DNA of 8,285 nucleotides, taken from contig SYNW01000140.1 in assembly GCA_005805045.1 (NCBI GenBank), positions 1 to 8,285 on the forward strand, given 5' to 3'. Numbering within the stretch: position 1 is the stretch's first letter; the number at the start of each line of letters is the position of its first letter. The notes below the pieces were generated by a model. That model was not told where the DNA came from and searched no databases. It saw only the letters and a program-made list of their open reading frames with translations. The stretch comes from Actinomycetota bacterium (lineage in GTDB: Bacteria > Actinomycetota > Acidimicrobiia > Acidimicrobiales > Ilumatobacteraceae). Positions 1-6,854 of this stretch are shown piece by piece. The position numbers and the translations under genes were made by a program.

Positions 1-1581
1 AACGGCCGCCGTTCCCTGGCCGATTACACGAACTTTCGTGATCGCGCCCGATGCCAACCGATCACAAATTGATTGTGGCAGAACTTGTTCGCCCAGATCA
101 GTCGCCAACACGCCGTTGTTTTCGACAATTCGCCCGCGAACTGTTTTACGGAAACTTTCCGGCGCTTCGGCAATCTCTTTTGCCAAGAAGTGTTTGTGCT
201 CGCCTCGATTTATATCTCGTGTCGTTATCTCGGCAGTCAGAACTTTGTCGGCGGTCAAGTCAATTTTGCGTCCGTCATAGGCGACCAACTCGATGCCGGA
301 TAATTCGCCGGCGTTGACCGCCGAGAGGGTGACTACCTGGCCTCTGCTCGACGGATTATTGATGTCGGCGAGTGCCTCTCCGTCCATGCGCACATAGTTG
401 AGGGTCTCTTCGACCACGCCATATGGTTCGCTGGCAACGATGAATCGATCCTCGGCAAGACCAATGCACAATCCTTGACCACTGCCGTGCAGAGCCAGCA
501 ACAATTTGTTCGGCTCAGTCGCGCCCGCGACCGCAATCGCCACCGAACCCTCGAACTGGGCGACAGTTTCACGAAATGCGTCGGTCAAATTTTTGGATGT
601 CGCTAGTTTTCGCGAAACCAATGCAGGGATCACTTTCGCATCGGTTGTTATCGGCCCCGCGACACGCAAACCATATTGCACTCGCAAGTCAGCATGGTTA
701 TCGACATCACCGTTCAATGCCGCCACCAAATATGCGCTGTCATGCTTGCCTTCAAGTTCTTCACTGTTCACGGGGTGGGCATTGGGTTCAGAGATGATTC
801 CGACGCTTGCCCACCTGGTGTGTGCCAACACTGCAACTTGCGCATTTGGTTGAGAGATACAAAGTCGCAACAACGCGTCAGCCATCACGGCATTGCGCAT
901 CACACGGGTGTTGTCACCAAGTTCGCCAATTTCTGCAGCGGCCTTATAAACAAACGACCACGCGTTCTCGGTTATGCGCATCGCCCCAGACATAAACAAT
1001 GCGTCTTCTCGGCGAATCGCCAATAGTGCTTTGACTTCTTTGTCAGTTGCCGTCAGACCATGATTCGATACGAGCACATGAATACCCGCCGAATCTCGAC
1101 CGCGAACCTCGAGCCGATCCAAACCCGAGAACGCCTGCTGAATCGAAAAATATCCACTGCGTGCCGAGTCTGAAGCCCCTTGCCCGGCCAATGCATCGAC
1201 GAGTTTCGCCGTGCGAATTCGATCATTACGAATTTCCCAAATCGCGTCTTTGGCGCGAATTATTGCATCCAACGCATGTTGCGAAGTTTCAGTCTGCAGA
1301 CTTGCCGAACTCTCGACCGACTGTTCATAGGCGCCGACAATCGCATCCAGTTGGTCGATCCGAGACGTCATTGCGGCAATCAACTGATGGTTGTCGGCCA
1401 TACACAACTGGCCGGCCTCGCCACGCAAAAGCTTGTCGGCAGTCGTCACGGCTAGGGCGAGTTGATCAATATCACCCTTGGTTCCTGCATCTAGGGCGGC
1501 ATCCAGTAGAGCCAAGATCTCTTTGGCGGTCGGGGTGGCTCGTCGAGTCTTACGGCTCAACACGCAGATAATTCCGCACAT
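1..1581 (-). CDS. glmS: GlmS-like glutamine:fructose-6-phosphate aminotransferase with enlarged N-terminal half (partial, 3' end outside window)
   Basis: The reverse-strand frame is open for 527 codons from ATG at 1581 to the window edge. It starts MCGII, so Cys2 becomes the N-terminal nucleophile once Met is removed, which fixes the start. Family role: glutamine hydrolysis coupled to making glucosamine-6-phosphate. Visible glutaminase motifs: LEVRGRDSAGI (157-167), HTRWASVG (254-261), NAHP (267-270), LNGD (289-292) and TTDAKVIP (312-319). The interdomain linker follows (GEHKHFLAKEI, 480-490), then the first strand of the SIS isomerase domain, VRVIGQGTAA (517-526). The spacing is odd: against E. 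coli GlmS recalled from memory, about 133 extra residues precede the RG..DSAG motif and about 49 more precede HTRW. The extra part is rich in Ala, Leu and Glu and looks helical. CGTS of ordinary GlmS reads QGTA. The gene starts 27 nt after glmM with no clear Shine-Dalgarno. The position next to glmM supports GlmS, but a divergent SIS aminotransferase paralogue is possible. No stop or frameshift interrupts it. Confidence 0.85.
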   Translation of the reverse strand, partial: MCGIICVLSRKTRRATPTAKEILALLDAALDAGTKGDIDQLALAVTTADKLLRGEAGQLCMADNHQLIAAMTSRIDQLDAIVGAYEQSVESSASLQTETSQHALDAIIRAKDAIWEIRNDRIRTAKLVDALAGQGASDSARSGYFSIQQAFSGLDRLEVRGRDSAGIHVLVSNHGLTATDKEVKALLAIRREDALFMSGAMRITENAWSFVYKAAAEIGELGDNTRVMRNAVMADALLRLCISQPNAQVAVLAHTRWASVGIISEPNAHPVNSEELEGKHDSAYLVAALNGDVDNHADLRVQYGLRVAGPITTDAKVIPALVSRKLATSKNLTDAFRETVAQFEGSVAIAVAGATEPNKLLLALHGSGQGLCIGLAEDRFIVASEPYGVVEETLNYVRMDGEALADINNPSSRGQVVTLSAVNAGELSGIELVAYDGRKIDLTADKVLTAEITTRDINRGEHKHFLAKEIAEAPESFRKTVRGRIVENNGVLATDLGEQVLPQSICDRLASGAITKVRVIGQGTAAV

Positions 1582-1608
1582 GATTTCTAGTCTACTTTCG
1601 CATCGCTA

Positions 1609-2931
1609 TCAGCCGAGTCGCGCAGTTATCGCATCGGCCAATGTTGCAGCCACCGTCTCAGCCATATGTTGTTGCGATGCCTCAACCATCACCCGCACCA
1701 TCGGCTCGGTTCCACTTGCACGCACCAAAACGCGACCGACTCCTCCAAGGGATTTCTCGGCCGCTGCAATCTCGCTTTCAAAGAGTTGATCCATGTCTTC
1801 AACTCGTCTGCTGACGCGAAGGTTGATCAACACCTGCGGAAAACTGGTCATTGCTTGACTCGCGATCTCGCTCAGTGATTTTTTTGAACCAACGATCAAC
1901 GAAGCGAGTGTCAGCGCCGCAAGCAAACCATCACCGGTCGTTGCCAAATCGCGATAGATAATGTGTCCACTTTGCTCTCCGCCCAACGAAAGAGAACCCT
2001 GTTCAAGGGCGATCAAAACCGATCTGTCACCGACCGGGGTTGTGACTACTTCAATCTCTGCTTGATTCATCGCCTGGTGAAAGCCGATGTTGGTCATAAC
2101 CGTTACGACAACTTTGTTGTTACGCAAAGTTCCCTGCCGCTTCATTTCAAGTGCGCTAATCGCCAGCAAATGATCCCCGTCCACGATCTCGCCGTTGCCG
2201 TCAACTGCAATCAATCGGTCGCCATCACCGTCAAAAGCAACGCCAAAATGTGCGCCAACACTTTTGACGACCTCGCTCAACATCGCGGGTTGGGTTGCTC
2301 CACACTGCAGATTTATGTTTCTGCCATCTGGTGTCGCATTTATCGTCGTCACCGTGGCACCAAGTTTGGTCAACACCTTGGGCGCAACACTGCTGTATGC
2401 ACCGTTGGCACAATCGAGGGCGACATGCAAATTCTTCAACGCATTTGGCTGCATCGAACCAAGCATCCAGTCGCAATACTCTTGCAACAGTTCTGGTCGC
2501 GACACGCTCGTTGTGGCGGCACCTGCCACACTGACCGCTAACTGGGCGCCTGCCGCCAATTCGCGCTCGATGCGCTGTTGGTCGGCATCAGAAAGTTTGT
2601 GTCCACCGGCACCAAAAATCTTTAATCCGTTGTCCTGATACGAGTTGTGTGAGGCGGTAATTGCAATCGCCACCAAATCGTGCTGTCGCGCGGCAAACGC
2701 GATCGCCGGCGTTGGGGCAACACCCATCAACTGCACTTCTACGCCACGCGAAGTTAGCGCTGTGGCAATGGCCGTTTCAAGCAACACACCCGACTCACGC
2801 GTGTCGCGACCGATCACGACTTTTTTGCACTGCAAAACCTGCGCCACCACGGCAACGAGGCCGGCTGCGTAAGTTTCGGTCAGTTCTGTGCCGAATTCTC
2901 CGCGAACTCCATCTGTACCAAATGTCAACAT
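1609..2931 (-). CDS. glmM: Phosphoglucosamine mutase
   Basis: This 440-aa protein has the usual GlmM length (about 440-450). It interconverts glucosamine-6-phosphate and glucosamine-1-phosphate in the cytosol, feeding UDP-GlcNAc and peptidoglycan synthesis. Motifs in order: FGTDGVRG (4-11); the phosphoserine loop ITASHN with catalytic Ser94; the metal-binding loop DGDGDR (234-239); the sugar-binding GGEQSGH (317-323); and the C-terminal phosphate-binding loop RASGTEP (404-410). All four alpha-D-phosphohexomutase domains are therefore represented. GEQSG is diagnostic for GlmM over phosphomannomutase/phosphoglucomutase. The ATG at 2931 puts FGTDGVRG immediately at the N-terminus, as in the family, and is preceded by GGTGAT. 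It lies 95 nt downstream of rpsI and 27 nt upstream of the GlmS-like gene, so consecutive amino-sugar steps are adjacent. Nothing appears truncated. Confidence 0.97.
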   Translation of the reverse strand: MLTFGTDGVRGEFGTELTETYAAGLVAVVAQVLQCKKVVIGRDTRESGVLLETAIATALTSRGVEVQLMGVAPTPAIAFAARQHDLVAIAITASHNSYQDNGLKIFGAGGHKLSDADQQRIERELAAGAQLAVSVAGAATTSVSRPELLQEYCDWMLGSMQPNALKNLHVALDCANGAYSSVAPKVLTKLGATVTTINATPDGRNINLQCGATQPAMLSEVVKSVGAHFGVAFDGDGDRLIAVDGNGEIVDGDHLLAISALEMKRQGTLRNNKVVVTVMTNIGFHQAMNQAEIEVVTTPVGDRSVLIALEQGSLSLGGEQSGHIIYRDLATTGDGLLAALTLASLIVGSKKSLSEIASQAMTSFPQVLINLRVSRRVEDMDQLFESEIAAAEKSLGGVGRVLVRASGTEPMVRVMVEASQQHMAETVAATLADAITARLG

Positions 2932-2934
2932 CTA

Positions 2935-2940
2935 ATCACC
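2935..2940 (-). promoter_or_regulatory. Shifted ribosome binding site of glmM
   Basis: On the minus strand GGTGAT lies 3 nt before the glmM ATG. It matches the 3' part of the extended Shine-Dalgarno sequence (AAGGAGGTGAT), not the usual GGAGG core, so the short spacing is equivalent to normal spacing for the core. It is the only visible ribosome-binding signal and supports the chosen start. Confidence 0.45.
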
Positions 2941-2998
2941 AATGCCTTGTCGTAACAAAGAGTGTTGCAAACGATTATTGAAACTAGAAACTCGCACG

Positions 2999-3017
2999 GC
3001 AAAGGGCCATGCTTTGC
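2999..3017 (-). other. Short stem-loop just after rpsI
   Basis: Within the 95-nt rpsI-glmM gap, GCAAAG and CTTTGC form a 6-bp stem around a 7-nt loop, beginning about 10 nt after the rpsI stop. No uninterrupted U run follows on the minus strand (the next bases are CGTGCGAGTTTC), so it is not a convincing intrinsic terminator. It could be an RNA-processing or 3'-end stabilising hairpin between rpsI and glmM. The remainder of this gap shows no clear promoter. Confidence 0.3.
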
Positions 3018-3026
3018 AAAGACGAA

Positions 3027-3422
3027 TTAACGCTTCGTGTACTGTGGCGCCTTGCGCGCTTTTTTCAGACCGTACTTCTTGCTCTCCTTGCGACGTGAGT
3101 CGCGAGTCAACAAGCCTGCCTTCTTCAGAGCCAGTCTTTGTGCTGGGTCTAGTTCAACAAGTGCTCGCGCAATCGCCATGCGCAGTGCGCCAGACTGACC
3201 GGCTATTCCGCCACCAACAATGTCGGCATCGACATCGTAAATTGACTCGGTGTTGGTAATTCGCAATGCTTCAGTCGACGAGTTGCGTTGCACTTCTGAC
3301 GGAAAATATTCGGCAAATGCACGATCATTGATTTTTACGACACCAGTACCTGGTCGAAGTCGCGCACGGCAAACTGCGTTCTTGCGTCGACCGGTTGTCT
3401 GAGTTAATGGCTTTGTTCCCAC
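3027..3422 (-). CDS. rpsI: 30S ribosomal protein S9
   Basis: This 131-aa protein is S9 (uS9) of the small-subunit head. Recognisable blocks are TGRRKNAVCRARLRPGTG (10-27), the IVGGGIAGQSGALRMAIARAL region, and the tail KKYGLKKARKAPQYTKR, whose final Lys-Arg reaches the P-site tRNA in known ribosome structures. Full-length S9 is about 130 aa. The start is GTG at 3422, chosen because AAGGAA lies 7 nt upstream and no better in-frame start fits. It follows rplM by 33 nt, the conserved L13-S9 pair, and both genes are probably on one transcript. Nothing unusual in the product. Confidence 0.97.
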   Translation of the reverse strand: MGTKPLTQTTGRRKNAVCRARLRPGTGVVKINDRAFAEYFPSEVQRNSSTEALRITNTESIYDVDADIVGGGIAGQSGALRMAIARALVELDPAQRLALKKAGLLTRDSRRKESKKYGLKKARKAPQYTKR

Positions 3423-3429
3423 GAGTTAG

Positions 3430-3435
3430 TTCCTT
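3430..3435 (-). promoter_or_regulatory. Ribosome binding site deciding the GTG start of rpsI
   Basis: On the minus strand AAGGAA sits 7 nt before the GTG at 3422. The spacing supports this non-ATG codon as the real start of S9. Confidence 0.6.
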
Positions 3436-3455
3436 TTTTCTGTATTTTCTGCGAC

Positions 3456-3902
3456 TCAACGAGCCTTGGCGTGCGGAAGTTCAAACACTTTTGGTGATTG
3501 CGCTGCATGCGGATGTTCTGCGCCTGGATAAACCTGCAACTTCTTGAGCATCTGTCGACCAAGTGAGCCTTTTGGCAACATGCCGCGAATCGAACGACGA
3601 ATCGCGTCGCCCGGTTTGCGATCCAGCAAGTTTGCATAGGTCTCAGACTTGAGACCACCTGGGTAGCCCGAATAGTCATAAACCATTTCGCGATCTGCCT
3701 TACCCGAAGTAAGCACGATCTTTGATGCGTTGATGATCACAACATGATCGCCTGTGTCCATGCTTGGTGTGTACATCGGCTTGTGTTTGCCCCGTAGCAA
3801 CGTTGCGACTTCGGTGCAGAGACGACCCAGCACCAGGCCTTCGGCATCAATGATGTGCCAGGCACGCTGCACGTCGGTCGTTTTTGCTGAATAGGTACGC
3901 AT
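3456..3902 (-). CDS. rplM: 50S ribosomal protein L13
   Basis: This 148-aa protein is L13 (uL13), an early-assembling large-subunit protein. It matches the family throughout: MRTYSAK at the start, WHIIDAEGLVLGRL (15-28), GDHVVIINASKI (51-62), the YSGYPGGL block, and the RRSIRGMLPKGSLGRQMLKKLQVYPGAEHPH block near the C-terminus. Length is normal for L13 (about 140-150). The ATG at 3902 is preceded by AAGGAA. It heads the rplM-rpsI unit after a 125-nt gap from truA, where a candidate promoter is visible. L13 is known to control its own operon through the mRNA leader in some bacteria; whether that happens here cannot be told from this sequence. Confidence 0.97.
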   Translation of the reverse strand: MRTYSAKTTDVQRAWHIIDAEGLVLGRLCTEVATLLRGKHKPMYTPSMDTGDHVVIINASKIVLTSGKADREMVYDYSGYPGGLKSETYANLLDRKPGDAIRRSIRGMLPKGSLGRQMLKKLQVYPGAEHPHAAQSPKVFELPHAKAR

Positions 3903-3968
3903 TGAAAGTTCCTTAAAAAATGTTGTTCTAGCCAGAATGCATTACACACTCGTTTTAACGGCCTAGTA

Positions 3969-3998
3969 AGGATAGGGCCAAAACCCTTTAAATCACAA
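3969..3998 (-). promoter_or_regulatory. Candidate promoter for rplM-rpsI
   Basis: On the minus strand TTGTGA (3998-3993) and TATCCT (3974-3969) are separated by 18 bp, each matching 4 of 6 bases of a housekeeping-type promoter. Transcription would begin near 3962 and give a leader of about 60 nt before rplM. The -10 element lies in the arm and loop of an imperfect dyad (3960-3979). This is the only plausible promoter I see in the truA-rplM gap, but both hexamers are mediocre. Confidence 0.35.
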
Positions 3999-4027
3999 TT
4001 AGCCCCACAAAAATATGGGTTATTGCC

Positions 4028-4840
4028 TCAGGTGACATCACTCGGATACCCGACTTCGGTCAAAAACAGACCCTGTGGCGGGGCCAGTTGCGAAGCCTCT
4101 GCTCGATCTCCGGAACGAATCAACGCCATCATGTCGCTACTCGGACGCTTTCGTGATCCAATTTCGACGAAAGTTCCAACGAGCGATCGAACCATCTGAT
4201 GACAAAAAGCATTTGCCCGAATATCGAAACGAAACATCGACTCGCCGACCTCGCGCCAACTCGCCTGCATCACACAGCGGCGCAACGACTTCTCGCGCAC
4301 GATTTCGCCAGAACCATCTGCAAGTTCTGGGCCCTCAAGGTCTGGATCGTTGTCTGGTTTAGGCCGACGACAGAACGCCGAAAAATCATGGGTGCCAATT
4401 ATCGGGTCGCACGCCAACTGCATCGCATGCAGATTCAGCGGTGCGATCACATGCCACGAGGACGCGACCTTGAATGGATCAGGAAAGTCGGCGTTGTAAA
4501 CCAAGTATTGGTAGTGCCGCCAGATCGCCGAGAACCTGGCGTGAAAGTCACTCGTCACCCAAGCAATATCTTTGACGATTATTTCTGGACCGCAAAGCGA
4601 GTTAAGTTGCTTGCGCAAAGTCGCCAGGTCTGCATCTGGGTCGATGTCGCAACTAATCACCTGAGCGGTTGCGTGAACACCGGCGTCAGTTCGACCAGCA
4701 GATACCAGAGGTATCGGGGTCTGAAAAATTTGTTCTAAAGCCCCACCAAGCGTGCCTGCAACCGTGGCAACCTTGGGGTTAATCGCAAAACCATGAAATG
4801 GTTCTCCGTTGTAGGCAACAACCAAGCGCACTCGACGCAT
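4028..4840 (-). CDS. truA: tRNA pseudouridine(38-40) synthase TruA
   Basis: This 270-aa protein belongs to the TruA family, which isomerises uridines 38-40 in the anticodon stem-loop of tRNAs. The catalytic motif is AGRTDAGVHA with Asp52. Other family blocks are FHARFSAIWRHYQYLVYN (99-116), HDFSAFCRR (151-159) and FCHQMVRSLVGTFVEIG (212-228). The N-terminal block reads YNGEPFHGFAINPKVATVAGTL instead of the more common DGT.FxGWQ form; I associate this variant with Acidimicrobiia-type actinobacteria, from memory. A charged acidic loop (about 160-184) lengthens the segment after CRRP. The gene starts 14 nt after rplQ with no recognisable Shine-Dalgarno, so its translation may depend on coupling to rplQ. 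The ATG at 4840 gives a normal family N-terminus. Confidence 0.95.
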   Translation of the reverse strand: MRRVRLVVAYNGEPFHGFAINPKVATVAGTLGGALEQIFQTPIPLVSAGRTDAGVHATAQVISCDIDPDADLATLRKQLNSLCGPEIIVKDIAWVTSDFHARFSAIWRHYQYLVYNADFPDPFKVASSWHVIAPLNLHAMQLACDPIIGTHDFSAFCRRPKPDNDPDLEGPELADGSGEIVREKSLRRCVMQASWREVGESMFRFDIRANAFCHQMVRSLVGTFVEIGSRKRPSSDMMALIRSGDRAEASQLAPPQGLFLTEVGYPSDVT

Positions 4841-4854
4841 CGGTTTTATTTTGA

Positions 4855-5226
4855 CTAGATCAGTTCGATGCGCGCCATTGGTGCGTTGTCACCATGGCGT
4901 GGACCAAGCTTCAAGATGCGCAAGTATCCACCGTTTCGCTCCAAATATCTCGGGGCAACGACGTTGACGAGTTTGTTGGTCATTTCTTTGTCGCGCAGGT
5001 AGCTCTGAATTTGTCGGATGCGGTGTACGCGCATCGGACTAGTGCCCTGGGCTTTCTTTGCCTTGGTGATCAACTTCTCGGCGATCGGTCGAAGGGCCTT
5101 GGCTTTTGACTCGGTTGTCACGATGCCTTCGGCAGCGAACAATGACGACGCCAAGTTGGCCATCATCAATTTTTCGTGCGATGAACTACCACCAAAACTT
5201 GGTCCGCGACGTGGTCTCCCTGGCAT
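4855..5226 (-). CDS. rplQ: 50S ribosomal protein L17
   Basis: This 123-aa protein is L17 (bL17), near the peptide exit tunnel. It has the typical N-terminus MPGRPRRGPSFGGSSSHEKLMMANLASSLF, then ITTESKAKALRPIAEKLIT-like sequence (written here IVTTESKAKALRPIAEKLITKAK), and ends in the GGYLRILKLGPRHGDNAPMARIELI block. Some actinobacterial L17 proteins carry long extra C-terminal tails; this one stops at the conserved core. The ATG at 5226 has GGGAG about 10 nt upstream. It lies 44 nt after rpoA and 14 nt before truA. Confidence 0.97.
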   Translation of the reverse strand: MPGRPRRGPSFGGSSSHEKLMMANLASSLFAAEGIVTTESKAKALRPIAEKLITKAKKAQGTSPMRVHRIRQIQSYLRDKEMTNKLVNVVAPRYLERNGGYLRILKLGPRHGDNAPMARIELI

Positions 5227-5270
5227 ATTGAATCGTCTCCCTATTTAACTTCGTTGAATATCTCGTGCAC

Positions 5271-6203
5271 TCAGACGCGAAGTGAAAGCCCGCGCTCATC
5301 AAGCTTCTGCTTGATTTCGTCGAGGCTCTTCTGGCCAAAGTTGGTGATGTTCATCAAATCTTCTTCTGAATGAGTAAGCAACTCGCCGATCGTGTTGATC
5401 TGGCCGCGCTTCAGGCAGTTGCGCGGACGCTCCGACAAATCAAGCTCTTCGATCGACATGTCTAGGTCGCCTGCGCCACTTGAGTAGCCCGAAACTTCGC
5501 CAAGTTCAAGTGCAACTGGCTCTGCGGTCAGGTTTGCCACAAGATCTACAAGCGATCGCAATGTCGCGCCTGCCGAGGCAAGCGAGTCAACCGGTGTGAT
5601 CGAACCATCAGTCTCGATGTCGATGATCAAATTGTCATAGTTTGTCGACTGCTCAACGCGAGTCGGCACAACTTCAAAAGTCACGCGACGAATCGGCGAG
5701 AAGATCGCATCGATCGGGATGATGCCGATTGTCTTGCGAGCACCATCGCGGTCAGACGACATGTAGCCGTTGCCGCGCTCGACGGTGAGTTCAAACACGA
5801 GTTTGCCCTTGGCCGAAAGCGTGGCGATCTTTTGTGTCTTGTTGAGAATTTCTACTTCTGGCGGACACTGAATGTCACCGGCAGTGAGATCTAATGGGCC
5901 CCGCACATCGACACTCAAAACGATCGGATCATCTGAAGTCGACTGCAACACGATGTCTTTCAAATTGAGGATTATCTCAGTTACATCTTGTGTAACGCCA
6001 TCAATCGTGTCGAACTCGTGCAATGCCGACTCGAACTTCACCGAAGTGATTGCCGCACCAGGGATCGATGACAACAACATTCGGCGCAACGAGTTGCCCA
6101 TTGTGTGGCCAAGACCTGGCTCGAGTGGGCCAACCGAAAACTTTTGACGATTGTTTTCTGGTGAGCCGATTGGTTCGACTGTTGGGCGCTGGATTACAAG
6201 CAT
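5271..6203 (-). CDS. rpoA: DNA-directed RNA polymerase subunit alpha
   Basis: This 310-aa protein is the RNA polymerase alpha subunit, which dimerises to nucleate core assembly and binds DNA and activators through its C-terminal domain. The N-terminal domain contains LGHTMGNSLRRMLLSSIPGAAI (31-52) at the dimer interface. A middle insert domain follows, then VEQSTNYDNLIIDIETDGSI (183-202). After a linker (about 235-249), the C-terminal domain shows IEELDLSERPRNCLKRGQI (251-269), with Arg259 and Asn262 at the positions of the DNA-contacting Arg265 and Asn268 of E. coli, and ends in a helix-hairpin-helix (NFGQKSLDEIKQKL). The protein is slightly short because it ends right after the C-terminal domain. 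A strong AGAGGAG precedes the ATG. It is 30 nt downstream of rpsD and 44 nt upstream of rplQ. Confidence 0.98.
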   Translation of the reverse strand: MLVIQRPTVEPIGSPENNRQKFSVGPLEPGLGHTMGNSLRRMLLSSIPGAAITSVKFESALHEFDTIDGVTQDVTEIILNLKDIVLQSTSDDPIVLSVDVRGPLDLTAGDIQCPPEVEILNKTQKIATLSAKGKLVFELTVERGNGYMSSDRDGARKTIGIIPIDAIFSPIRRVTFEVVPTRVEQSTNYDNLIIDIETDGSITPVDSLASAGATLRSLVDLVANLTAEPVALELGEVSGYSSGAGDLDMSIEELDLSERPRNCLKRGQINTIGELLTHSEEDLMNITNFGQKSLDEIKQKLDERGLSLRV

Positions 6204-6233
6204 GATTTCTCCTCTGACCGTTGTATTTTGGGG

Positions 6234-6851
6234 TTACTTCGAATAAAGCTCGACGATTAATTGTTCTCGCACAGGCACATCAATTTGCTCGCGAACAGGC
6301 AACTCACGCACGGTGACTTGCTTGCCTGCTTCGGCAACATCAAGCCACGCCACAACTTTGCGGTCAAGCGTGTCGATGTTGTGCTGAATGACGATCATGT
6401 TGTCACCCTTTGTCGACAGAGTCACAACTTCACCCTTTTGCAATGTGTATGACGGAATATCTACTCGCTTGCCATCGACTTTGATCAAGCCGTGACTGAC
6501 AAACTGGCGTGCCTGTGGGCGTGATGCTGCCCAACCTGCGCGATAAACCACGTTGTCTAGACGCAACTCCAAGAGACGCAGAAGGTTTTCACCGGTTGGG
6601 CCAGTCAGACGAACCGACCTCTTATATAGGTTGCGAAATTGACGCTCAAGCAGGCCGTAAATGAACTTCGCCTTTTGCTTTTCTTGCATCTGGGCAAGAT
6701 ATTCGCTGCCTGCACCCTTGCGGCGCGAACGACCGTGGTGACCTGGCGGAAACGGACGTCGCTCAAGGGCTTTCGAACCCTTCGTGTTTTCGAAAACATT
6801 GACGCCGAGTCGACGCGAGATACGAACTTTAGGACCTAGATAGCGCGCCAT
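6234..6851 (-). CDS. rpsD: 30S ribosomal protein S4, zinc-free form
   Basis: This 205-aa protein is S4 (uS4), a primary 16S rRNA binder at the 5' domain and mRNA entry site. The N-terminal part MARYLGPKVRISRRLGVNVF lacks the CxxC cysteines of zinc-binding S4, so this is the C-minus type. Next come RRPFPPGHHGRSRRKGAGSEYLAQMQEKQK (about 32-61) and the RQFRNLY block. The S4 RNA-binding domain follows (RLDNVVYRAGWAASRPQARQFVSHGLIKVDGKRVDIPSY, about 97-135). It starts 3 nt after the rpsK stop with only a weak ribosome-binding signal, suggesting translational coupling. S4 represses the alpha operon in E. coli; no obvious equivalent leader is seen here. Confidence 0.98.
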   Translation of the reverse strand: MARYLGPKVRISRRLGVNVFENTKGSKALERRPFPPGHHGRSRRKGAGSEYLAQMQEKQKAKFIYGLLERQFRNLYKRSVRLTGPTGENLLRLLELRLDNVVYRAGWAASRPQARQFVSHGLIKVDGKRVDIPSYTLQKGEVVTLSTKGDNMIVIQHNIDTLDRKVVAWLDVAEAGKQVTVRELPVREQIDVPVREQLIVELYSK

Positions 6852-6854
6852 GAG

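Noticed and set aside
1047..1571. Plus-strand open frame of 174 codons
   Set aside because: It lies antisense to the GlmS-like gene, whose frame carries clear family motifs. Its product is Arg/Pro/His/Ser-rich with no recognisable domain, as expected of a shadow frame.
1..1581. Possibility that the region left of glmM is a decayed gene or non-coding
   Set aside because: One minus-strand frame is open without a stop for all 527 codons and keeps glutaminase motifs in the right order, so it is an intact gene cut only by the window edge.
1963..2541. Plus-strand open frame of 192 codons
   Set aside because: It is antisense to glmM, including the DGDGDR region, has no recognisable motif, and has no separate regulatory signals.
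3012..3021. Perfect 10-bp palindrome CTTTGCAAAG next to rpsI
   Set aside because: It overlaps the 2999-3017 stem-loop already listed, is short enough to arise by chance, and has no second copy that I noticed in the window.
4004..4019. CCCA...TGGG hairpin after truA as a terminator
   Set aside because: Only 4 contiguous base pairs with a mismatch above them, an AT-rich loop and no T run on the minus strand, so there is no real support for termination.
4199..4738. Plus-strand open frame of 179 codons
   Set aside because: It is antisense to truA across its catalytic and C-terminal motifs, and the product resembles no family I know.
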